NCBI GenBank assembly: GCA_017504065.1
Contig: JAFVRU010000157.1
Coordinates: 1-8,500, forward strand
DNA from: Clostridia bacterium
Lineage (GTDB): Bacteria; Bacillota; Clostridia; Christensenellales; Borkfalkiaceae
Direction: 5' to 3'
Length of the DNA stretch: 8,500 nt
The notes under the pieces were generated by a model, which saw nothing but the letters and a program-made list of their open reading frames with translations, did no database searches and was not told where the DNA came from. This document shows positions 1 through 7,600 of the stretch, piece after piece. The translations under genes were made by a program, and so were the position numbers. Numbering within the stretch: the first letter of the stretch is position 1; each line of letters opens with the position of its first letter.

Positions 1-1
1 C

Positions 2-1654
2 GAATCGAACGTATACAATCAAGATACCATGTACGGATCGTTGTATCAACAAATGCTGCCGATTGAAGCTGTTCAATACACTCCCCCCGTTGGGGTAATG
101 ATCGTTATCGACGTTTCTGGGTCTATGTTGGGGTCTAACGTCGGGGATCGTCCTTTGGATTGGGCGGTTGCAGGCGCGCTGACATGTTTAGAGCCGGAAG
201 TGCTTTCTGAACGCGATTATATCGGTGTAATGACTTTGGATTCCGTTTACGGAAAAATTTTACGGCTCACAAGCTTGACACAACGCGACTTAATTCGAGA
301 AAAAATGTTGGCGTTGTTAGACGTGGAAGGCGGCGGTACGGTATATTCGCAAGCAATTAAAAGCGCCGCGCAAGAGTTGAACGCAAACACTAAAATTGCG
401 AAAAAACATATTATTTTGGTTACGGACGGTGGGGTTTCTGACTTTGAAGATTCCAAACTTGCTATTGAAAACGTACACCAAAGAAGCGATGTTACGGTAT
501 CGGTTATTGGGATCGGTATTCAAAAAATGCCCATTGATCCAAATGCAACGGATCCCTATAACAAGATGTATCAATTAACCCAAACCGGCGGCGGAGAATT
601 GAGTACGGTTGAGAGCAAAAATGCGGACCTAGTTGACGAAATGCGGGAAGAATTAAAAATGCCCGTAATTGCGGCGATTAATGATACCGAACCCATTGTG
701 CCCCGTGTTGCGAATGAATTTTCTCCATTATTACAAGGCGTTGAACGTGGTGAAGGCGTAGAAGAAAAACGTTTAACCATGGAGTTGAGCGCATTTTACG
801 GGGTTAAGAAAAAAGAAAGCAAGGATGTCGAAGTCATCTTAGAAACCGAGTACGGTGCGCCGTTATATGCGCAATGGAAATACGGGAAAGGTATGGTCGG
901 CAGTTTCATGTTTGACTTAAAGGGAAATTTCTCGAGCGAATTTGTTGCAGATGAAAGCGGAAAGCAGTTTATTCGAAACGTTATCAAAAATTTGATGCCG
1001 TTGGAGAATATTGAACCGAACGAACTAAGGTTGGAATTAAAAGAAGATAATTATACGAACCATTTAAGCGTATATACGACGATCCGAGACGGAGAATATG
1101 TCAAAGCGGAGATTTTCTCTGTTTCCAATCCCGACGGCGGAACGTTGTCTATGAACGAGAAAACGCAAGGTTCAAAAGAGGAATTGCGAGGAAAAGCATA
1201 TTACGTAGTTTCCGAATTGGCGGCGTCTAACCGTTACAGTCGTTGTGATTTTATCGTCAAAGAGAGCGGTTTGTATCAAATTATCGTTACGAAATACAAT
1301 GCGGACAACGAAGTAGTAGCGACGGCAGAAACATTTAAAACGTTCTCGTATTCCGAAGAATACGATATGCTGGCAGTCAGTGAAACCGAGCTGATGACGT
1401 TCTTAAGCGGACTCGCGCAGAGTGGCAATGGAAGTTTCGTGGAGGATTTAGAGAATCCCGAAGAAATTTTAGACGGTTTTGCGCAAGACTTAACTAGAAG
1501 TTTCGATCCGAAACTCATCTTCATTATTATCGCGATCGTATTGTTCTTGACGGATATTGCTGTGCGAAAGTTTAAGTTCAAGTGGCCGCATGAAATTATT
1601 CGTGCATATAAAGAAAAGAAAGCTGAAAAGAAAAAAAATAGTCAACAAAAATAA
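2..1654 (+). CDS. VWA-domain membrane protein, 3' part (start lies upstream of window)
   Basis: Probably a membrane protein whose large extracellular part binds ligands through a VWA domain. The frame is open to the left edge, and the first ATG (base 29) has no ribosome site, so the gene is cut by the window. Residues below count from that ATG. The VWA domain spans about 21-215 with a complete metal site: D28-V-S30-G-S32, T104 in a GGGT motif, and D133 in LVTDGG. A segment at about 275-297 (PLYAQWKYGKG) resembles the region after the VWA domain in proteins that pair VWA with a glutamine-amidotransferase-like fold (COG2304-like). Near the C-terminus are SYSEEY (about 445) and one transmembrane helix (about 496-512) ending in LTDIAVRKF, followed by a lysine-rich cytoplasmic tail. 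In this family an N-terminal helix pair and the rest of the amidotransferase-like domain would lie upstream, often near MoxR-type ATPase and DUF58 genes; neither is visible here. The exact function is unknown. Confidence 0.88.
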   Translation, partial: ESNVYNQDTMYGSLYQQMLPIEAVQYTPPVGVMIVIDVSGSMLGSNVGDRPLDWAVAGALTCLEPEVLSERDYIGVMTLDSVYGKILRLTSLTQRDLIREKMLALLDVEGGGTVYSQAIKSAAQELNANTKIAKKHIILVTDGGVSDFEDSKLAIENVHQRSDVTVSVIGIGIQKMPIDPNATDPYNKMYQLTQTGGGELSTVESKNADLVDEMREELKMPVIAAINDTEPIVPRVANEFSPLLQGVERGEGVEEKRLTMELSAFYGVKKKESKDVEVILETEYGAPLYAQWKYGKGMVGSFMFDLKGNFSSEFVADESGKQFIRNVIKNLMPLENIEPNELRLELKEDNYTNHLSVYTTIRDGEYVKAEIFSVSNPDGGTLSMNEKTQGSKEELRGKAYYVVSELAASNRYSRCDFIVKESGLYQIIVTKYNADNEVVATAETFKTFSYSEEYDMLAVSETELMTFLSGLAQSGNGSFVEDLENPEEILDGFAQDLTRSFDPKLIFIIIAIVLFLTDIAVRKFKFKWPHEIIRAYKEKKAEKKKNSQQK

Positions 1655-1672
1655 CCTGACGGTTTTCTCCAT

Positions 1673-1701
1673 TTGACATTTCGGTGTCGAGTAAGGAAAA
1701 T
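1673..1701 (+). promoter_or_regulatory. Probable sigma-A promoter of the LRR lipoprotein gene
   Basis: A perfect -35 hexamer TTGACA lies at 1673-1678. Seventeen bases later, GAAAAT at 1696-1701 matches the TATAAT consensus at four of six positions. A start of transcription near 1708 would give a leader of about 43 bases. The -10 element is weak and no TG precedes it, so the promoter may be modest or need an activator. The TTG of the -35 box is in frame with the downstream gene and could be mistaken for its start codon. Confidence 0.5.
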
Positions 1702-1711
1702 TTGTCCAAAC

Positions 1712-1737
1712 GGGCGACGAGCGCTGTTTTGTTGCCC
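1712..1737 (+). promoter_or_regulatory. Leader hairpin abutting the ribosome binding site
   Basis: GGGCGACG (1712-1719) can pair with TGTTGCCC (1730-1737) in eight consecutive pairs, two of them G-U, around a ten-base loop. The 3' arm ends directly beside the AAAGGAGG site at 1738-1745. No run of T follows, so it is not an intrinsic terminator. Its position suggests an influence on ribosome access or mRNA 5'-end stability; this role is inferred and no known riboswitch class is recognised. Confidence 0.4.
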
Positions 1738-1746
1738 AAAGGAGGT
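1738..1746 (+). promoter_or_regulatory. Ribosome binding site that fixes the start at 1751
   Basis: AAAGGAGGT is a near-perfect anti-16S match, with four bases between it and the ATG at 1751. It decides the start: the earlier in-frame TTG at 1673 has no such site, and starting there would place 26 extra residues before an otherwise standard lipoprotein signal peptide. Confidence 0.9.
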
Positions 1747-1750
1747 TGTA

Positions 1751-4591
1751 ATGAAAATCATAAAAAGAATCGTTGCGTTACTTTGCTGTATCTGCTGTGC
1801 ATTTCCCGTGTTCTTTCTCTCCGGATGTAAAGACGGCGGGTTATCTGCTCCAACAGGGCTTGAAATCAGTGAAGATTATCAGCTTTCGTGGGACGTTGTA
1901 AAAGACGCAAAAAGATACACGGTAGAGATTTTGGACGTAGACAACGACGTTAAAAAGACGAAAACATCCTATAAAACGGTTTATTCGTTAGCAAATCTTG
2001 AACAAGGAATCTATGAAATTCGAGTCAAAGCAATCGCCGGTGCTGGCGATGGAGATTCGTCTTGGTCGAAAGCGATCGAGTTTGAAAAAGGCTTCGAGAC
2101 GGGTTGCGTATATACGTTGATCAATAATACAGAATATGAATTGACCAGAGCGGGTAGCGCGTCCGGACACGTGGAGATTGAAGAGTATTATCGCGGAAAA
2201 CCAGTTACTAGTATTGCGGATAAAGCATTCCATAAGAATAAAAATATTGAAAGCATTGTCATAGGATCAAACGTCAAGACGATCGGGGAAAGCGCATTCC
2301 GTAATTGCTCGAAACTGACGTCTATTACCATTCCCGAATCGGTGGTTTCGATTGGGGTTTCGGCTTTCCAATCTTGTAAAGCGTTGACGTCCGTTTCCAT
2401 TCCCGGTAGCGTGAAATCTATTAGCGAGGCTGCGTTCATTTATTGCGACGCGTTAGAGAGTTTAACACTCGGAGAAGGCGTAGAAAAAATTGAAGCGAAA
2501 GCGTTTGCTTATTGCGAAGCGCTCAAAGAAATCGTATTGCCGAATTCTGTACAAAGTATAGGAGATAGTGCGTTTTTAGATAACCTTGCTTTGACGAAGT
2601 TGACCATCGGAAGCGGCGTTAAAGACATCGCAGTAAAAGCCTTCCACCGCTGTGAAAAGCTAGAAACGATTACGTTTGCTGAAAACAGTACGTTAAAAGC
2701 GCTCAATGATTACACTTTTGCGTATTGCAACGCAGTAAAATCGATTGCATTGCCGCAGGGTATGGAATCGATTGGATTCGGTTGTTTTTACGGTGCTACA
2801 GCGTTGGAAGCGGTTACCGTTCCCGATACGATCACACATATTGGGGAACAAGCCTTTTTGGGTACGGCGTTGTATAATAAAGCGTTGGAAAACAAAGCGA
2901 ACGAACCGTATATTTACGTTGGGAAATGGGTCATTGCTTGTGCGCAAGATACGTTGAAAGAATTGACGGAAATTGTATCGGATACGTTTAGAGCGGATAC
3001 GGTTGGGATTGCGGACGCGACGTTTGCAATCAGTCCAAAACTTAAAAAGATCGTATTCTCGACTTCCATTCAATACGTTGGGAAATATGCATTTTACGGT
3101 TGTATTGAATTAACCGCATTGACGACGACTGCTTCTTTGATTGAAATTGGGGATTATGCGTTCAAGAATTGCACGTTCTTGGGGCGTCCGTCGTTGGCGT
3201 TTGGTTTAAAAAGAATTGGAGACGGGGCGTTTGCAGGTTGTTCGGCCTTGAATAATAGTACGAATACGAACGTTTTACTAGTTCCCGATTCTTTAGAATC
3301 GGTAGGTATGGACGCGTTTAAAAATTCCGGGCTCTGGAATACGAATACGTCGGACGGCGTGTTATATGCAGGGAATTGGGTTGTCGGCTATAAAGGTACA
3401 GGCGTTTCGGTTACGTTGCGCGAAAACACGATCGGAATTGCAGATTTTGCGTTCTATCAAGCGGATAAGTTGCAAAGCGTTTTGAACTCCGCTTACCCCG
3501 AATATATCGGCTATGGCGCGTTCTACGAATGCAGTAGTTTGGGTGCGATTGGGCTCAATTTGAACGTAACGAAAATCGAAGACTTTACGTTTTATAAATG
3601 TTCTTCGCTCGTAAACGTATCGATGCCCAAAATGTTGCAATCGATTGGACGTTCAGCGTTTTATAAGTGTGAAAAATTGAACGATATGGATCTTTCCGGT
3701 AGCCGTGTGACAACAATTGGCGATTATGCGTTCTATGACTGTAAAAATATGAAAACGTTGGATTTAGGCAAAAAATTGGAACGCATCGGCAATTATGCGT
3801 TCTATAGCTGTATGTCGGTAACCGATCTTACGTTACCCGACACGTTGACGGAGATTGGCGCGCGTTCGTTCGGTAGCTGTGCGGCTTTGACGAATTTGAC
3901 AATCGGCGCGGGCTTGAGAGAAATCCCTACGTATGCATTTAAGGATTGCTCGTCGCTGGCGGCAATCTATATCCCCGGCACGGTCAAATCCATCGGAAAA
4001 GGCGCGTTTTACAAATGCGCGGCAGCGAGAGAAATCGTGATCGGAAACGGCGTGGAAACGATTGGAGAGTATGCGTTCTACGGCGCGGAAAACGTGCGGA
4101 AAGTATGGATCAACGGTCCTGTGCAGTTGGTTGGGAAATATTCCTTTAAAGGCATGTCCAAATTAACGTCGATCACCATAAACGGCGAAGTGCAAAAGAT
4201 CGATAGACACGCGCTTTACGGCGGTTCGAAAATGACCGTTTACGTATCGGCGGACGCGGATACGTCTGCATGGGACGAACGTTGGAATTCTTCCCGGCGG
4301 CCTGTGGTTTACGGTTGTACGTTGACGGACGGTTACGTTTCGTCTGTAACGGTAACGGCAGAAACGTTGGAATACGCAACGGCTTCGGGCGGAATTACCG
4401 CTCCGTTACGGGACGGGTTCACGTTTGCGGGTTGGAAAACAAGTCCGGACGGGGCAGTCGTGTATTCGGCTGCGCAGCTTGCGGAAGTTCCCGTCGGAAC
4501 GACTTTGTACGCGCATTGGACGGAAGGCGAACCGGTTGAACCCGAAGAGCCCGAAGAACCTGCAGACGACGACGTGGTTTACGAAGAGTAA
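1751..4591 (+). CDS. BspA-type leucine-rich repeat surface lipoprotein
   Basis: A 946-residue exported lipoprotein, probably used for adhesion or binding at the cell surface. Residues 1-26 are a type II signal peptide (basic MKIIKR start, hydrophobic core, L-S-G-C26), so the mature protein is lipid-anchored at Cys26. Residues about 32-113 resemble a fibronectin type III domain (LSWDVVKDAKRYTVEI, then YEIRVKAI). Residues about 141-830 are some 27 LRR_5/BspA repeats of about 23 residues with the pattern I-x-I/L-P-x-S/G-V-x-S-I-G-x-x-A-F-x-x-C-x-x-L. Two repeats carry related insertions (371-425 and 525-568). Residues 866-923 look like the later part of an InlB_B repeat (GFTFAGW, then TTLYAHW). 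The last 22 residues are rich in Glu, Asp and Pro. There is no sortase motif and no C-terminal membrane helix, so anchoring is by the N-terminus only. The gene lies 96 bases after the VWA gene and has its own probable promoter. The ligand cannot be told from sequence. Confidence 0.93.
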   Translation: MKIIKRIVALLCCICCAFPVFFLSGCKDGGLSAPTGLEISEDYQLSWDVVKDAKRYTVEILDVDNDVKKTKTSYKTVYSLANLEQGIYEIRVKAIAGAGDGDSSWSKAIEFEKGFETGCVYTLINNTEYELTRAGSASGHVEIEEYYRGKPVTSIADKAFHKNKNIESIVIGSNVKTIGESAFRNCSKLTSITIPESVVSIGVSAFQSCKALTSVSIPGSVKSISEAAFIYCDALESLTLGEGVEKIEAKAFAYCEALKEIVLPNSVQSIGDSAFLDNLALTKLTIGSGVKDIAVKAFHRCEKLETITFAENSTLKALNDYTFAYCNAVKSIALPQGMESIGFGCFYGATALEAVTVPDTITHIGEQAFLGTALYNKALENKANEPYIYVGKWVIACAQDTLKELTEIVSDTFRADTVGIADATFAISPKLKKIVFSTSIQYVGKYAFYGCIELTALTTTASLIEIGDYAFKNCTFLGRPSLAFGLKRIGDGAFAGCSALNNSTNTNVLLVPDSLESVGMDAFKNSGLWNTNTSDGVLYAGNWVVGYKGTGVSVTLRENTIGIADFAFYQADKLQSVLNSAYPEYIGYGAFYECSSLGAIGLNLNVTKIEDFTFYKCSSLVNVSMPKMLQSIGRSAFYKCEKLNDMDLSGSRVTTIGDYAFYDCKNMKTLDLGKKLERIGNYAFYSCMSVTDLTLPDTLTEIGARSFGSCAALTNLTIGAGLREIPTYAFKDCSSLAAIYIPGTVKSIGKGAFYKCAAAREIVIGNGVETIGEYAFYGAENVRKVWINGPVQLVGKYSFKGMSKLTSITINGEVQKIDRHALYGGSKMTVYVSADADTSAWDERWNSSRRPVVYGCTLTDGYVSSVTVTAETLEYATASGGITAPLRDGFTFAGWKTSPDGAVVYSAAQLAEVPVGTTLYAHWTEGEPVEPEEPEEPADDDVVYEE
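2171..4240 (+). repeat. Tandem LRR_5 (BspA-type) repeat array within the lipoprotein
   Basis: About 27 copies of a unit of roughly 69 bases (23 residues) encode the A-F-x-x-C-x-x-L leucine-rich repeat. The copies are well diverged at the DNA level but keep the I-G-x-x-A-F core, with variants such as DYAFYDC, NYAFYSC and KGAFYKC. The most alike run lies at about 3590-4110. Two copies are lengthened by insertions. The expected fold is a curved solenoid. Confidence 0.9.
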
Positions 4592-4632
4592 GATCGTTTT
4601 TGTAAAAGTATAAAATAGGAAGCAATATTTGT

Positions 4633-4662
4633 TTGACAGTTGAGCGGGGAAAGTGATATAAT
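4633..4662 (+). promoter_or_regulatory. Strong sigma-A promoter of the large lipoprotein gene
   Basis: Both hexamers match consensus fully: TTGACA at 4633-4638 and TATAAT at 4657-4662, with an 18-base spacer. TG at 4654-4655 one base before the -10 box makes it an extended -10 promoter. Transcription should start near 4668-4670, giving a leader of about 30 bases. This suggests high, largely activator-independent expression of the downstream gene, separate from the LRR gene. Confidence 0.88.
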
Positions 4663-4666
4663 AAAA

Positions 4667-4678
4667 AGACGGGCGTCT
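4667..4678 (+). promoter_or_regulatory. Short inverted repeat at the predicted transcription start
   Basis: AGACGGGCGTCT is a twelve-base inverted repeat with perfect five-base arms AGACG and CGTCT. It lies at about +1 of the strong promoter, so it could be a small 5'-end hairpin in the RNA or a short operator. It is small enough to be chance. Confidence 0.2.
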
Positions 4679-4683
4679 GGCTC

Positions 4684-4690
4684 GGAGGAG
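4684..4690 (+). promoter_or_regulatory. Ribosome binding site of the large lipoprotein gene
   Basis: GGAGGAG lies eight bases before the ATG at 4699. It supports this ATG, which is followed at once by a standard lysine-containing lipoprotein signal peptide. Confidence 0.85.
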
Positions 4691-4698
4691 TAATCAGA

Positions 4699-7600
4699 AT
4701 GAAAAAAGGTATAAAAATTCTGTTGTTGGCGATGTTGACCGCATTGGTCAGCATGACTGTCGTTTTCATTTCCGGTTGTAAAAAGAGCGGTAGCGGATCG
4801 CTGGAATTTACGTTTGAATTAAACGGCGGTACGGGCGTGGAAGACGTAGAAGTGGAACAGGGCGAAGAAGTTGAATTGCCCATTCCCGTTTACGAAGGCT
4901 ACGTATTCGACGGTTGGTACACGAATGCGGAGTTCACGGGAGATCCCGTAACAAAGGTCGTGGTAGACGGTAGCGCTACATATTACGCAAAATGGGCGAA
5001 AGGCTATAAAGTTAATTTTAATCTCGACGGCGGGTCTTTGTCGACGACGTACGTGTACTTGAAAGAAGGCGCGAACGTATACGACGGCGTACAAGCGTAC
5101 GTGCCTACGAAAGCAGGCGTTCAATTCGGCGCGTGGTTCAACGGCGACGCGGAACTCGCGAAAAATTTGCGTATGCCCGCTGAGGAATTGTCGCTCACGG
5201 CGAAATACAAAGTTCCCTACACGGTAGAGCTTTGGGGACAAAACTTGGCGCAAACCGATTATGAAAAGATCGGCGAAAGCATTATCGGTTACGAATACGC
5301 GGGCGTTCCCTTTACGTCCGAGCAAACTTTGACGGGCTTTAAAGAAATTGCGCACGCGAATTCCGTTACGACGAAAACGATTTCCGAAACGACTTCGGAA
5401 AACCTTTTCAAACACTATTTTGACAGAGAATCTTATACCGTTCGTTTCGACCCCAACTACCCTGACGGTAGCAAGAGCGAAGTTGTACCCGAAACGGTTG
5501 TTTACGGTACGCCTGTAACCATTCCTTCCGATTATACGTCGGAGGGTTATTGTCTTGTCGGTTGGTCGATGAGCGCGAACGGCGAGATTGTTTACGGCTC
5601 GGATTTCCTTGCAAAGAATTTGTATAACAAAGACGGAGCGGACTTCGAAGCGTCGACGTTTGTTCCTGAAAGAAATACGACGTTGTACGGCGTTTGGAAA
5701 CAAGGCGCTGTCGATATGTTCGGTAGCAACGATTATATATATTTATTCGATAAAGCGGGGGATGAAATTTATCTTTCCCGCGGTAGCGTATTCTTCAAAG
5801 GGGAATACGACGCAGAAAAGCAAGAATTCCTTTTCATCGGTTCGGACGGCAAAGCCAAGAATCCTGGGAAAATGCTTAGCGACGAGATGTTCATTTATAT
5901 CGACGCGAATCGCCAAGGTACGAAGACTCGCTTTGAAAACGGCGTGGGCTTGATCGAAAAAGAAACCGTTTTGGTAACCGATTCCAACGGGATTAGTTAT
6001 TTCGTAGAAGGCGAAGGCGGTTTGAATACCGAATCTAAGGGTACGTATATTATTGATAAAGACGGGTATTACGTAGCTACGTTTACGGAAGGTGAAAAAG
6101 CGGGACAAACGTTGACGTTGTTTGTCAGCACGTATAAAGAACAACCCGTGTTCATTGTGAGAAACGAAGCGGAATACGCGATGGAAGAGTTGACCATGTT
6201 CGGCACGTACAACGGCGGCGTGGGTTCGTCCACCCTGTATCAAATAAAATTGACGGGCTTCGGTATGGCAATTATGAACCAAGGTATGTCTTCGGCGGTA
6301 TACTATTCGACTTTAGAAGACGGAATTTTGACGTTGAAAAATACCTATGGTCAGGTGTATCTGATTGCGCGTATTACGGAAGAAATGGGTTCGAAAGGGT
6401 ATGCGATTTACGACGAAGCGTTTGATAAAACGTATACGACGGTAGCGGGCGGTACGTTGACGTTGGACGGTACGTATAATGCGACGTATACGGTAAACGG
6501 CACGCAATTTAAAGGCTATTATACGACGGAACAATCGATTTTCGGCGGCACGATCGTAACGCTTGCAAAGGGCAACGATACGTATAAATTCTTGATTACG
6601 AGTGAAAAAGTCGATCTCGGCGACGGAAATACGACGACGGAATACACCGTTGAAGAAAAGCATGAGAAATATGCGGAATATAACTACCGTAACGATGAAA
6701 ATTATTGGTATGCTCCGATGCTCGTGATTAACAACGAAGTAGAAGGGGATGCGATCGTATACGGTTATACGACGAATAGAGAATACGTAGAAGTTTCTCG
6801 CGGTACGTATGCGGAAACGGAAAAGAAAGACGTTTATAAATATGAGGCGAAAACGTTTGCAAACGAAGATACGCTGGCGGACGTTGGCACGACGCCTTGG
6901 GATATTACTACGGTTACCGAATTCGTATTCGCGATTGATACGGTAACGACGTCTTATAAATTGTATTATTGGTACTCCGCGGTGGTCGGCGGAGAAGCCC
7001 AAGACTTTGACGTAGAATATACGTCCGCTTTGGGTGGGAAGCTCACGTTGGTTGCGGGGCTTGCGATTTACGACGAACAGGGTAAGTTCGAAATCGGCGC
7101 TTACGAAACGTCGGGCAATATGATGCGTATGGCGGTCGGTTCGGGGTATTTGTACTTTGAATTCGACGCTGAAGCAAAAACGTTCCTTACCTTGAAGCAC
7201 GCGCCGTATATGGCGTACTTGCTCGGTACGGACGGTTATGCGCGTAAGGACGCGGGGATCACCTTTAACGGTAAGGTCGTTGACGGAAAAGACGTCGCGA
7301 CGTATTCCGTCATGGAAACGGTAGCAGGCGAACGGACGCAAGTCGATTATGAAGGTACTGCGATGCAAACGGCGGACATTACGGCGTTTGGTCGGGCGGT
7401 ATGGCAATTTACGTCGAACGACGGCACAATCAGCTTTAAATACATTCCCTTACAAATGAATTCGGGAAGCAACGTAATTGCGGTATATAATGAAGAATAT
7501 AACGGCGATTACGAAGCGGACGACGGGTATCTCACGTTGGACGGCTATGGATTCATGGCAAGCTTCGCTTCCAGCGACGGCACAACGTACACGGGCGTGT

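Noticed and set aside
29..31. ATG at 29 as the true start of the VWA gene
   Set aside because: No ribosome site precedes it, the frame is open to the window edge, and the family carries an N-terminal membrane and amidotransferase-like part before the VWA domain. There is also no signal peptide after this ATG.
1673..1750. An earlier in-frame TTG start that would give the LRR protein 26 more residues
   Set aside because: It has no ribosome site, overlaps a perfect -35 hexamer and would bury the lipoprotein signal peptide inside the protein. The ATG at 1751 has an ideal ribosome site and signal peptide.
1655..1750. A riboswitch or T-box in the leader of the LRR gene
   Set aside because: The sequence is too short for most classes and none of the conserved cores I know (c-di-GMP, SAM, TPP, T-box) is visible. 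Only a simple hairpin is supported.
2171..4240. CRISPR-like regular repeats
   Set aside because: The periodicity of about 69 bases is protein-level leucine-rich repeat structure. The DNA copies are diverged, lie in one open frame and have no constant repeat separated by unique spacers.
4581..4602. A possible terminator after the LRR gene (ACGA, nine-base loop, TCGT, then a T run)
   Set aside because: The stem has only four pairs, overlaps the end of the coding region and is too weak for an intrinsic terminator. The T run is short and broken by G.
6313..7407. A 364-codon open frame on the - strand, with others at 4819-5703, 5743-6282 and 7450-8184
   Set aside because: They are in the exact complementary register of the large lipoprotein gene, encode Arg-, Phe- and Ile-rich sequence without recognisable domains, and arise from the sense gene's avoidance of TTA, CTA and TCA codons. 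The sense frame has a promoter, ribosome site, signal peptide and known modules.
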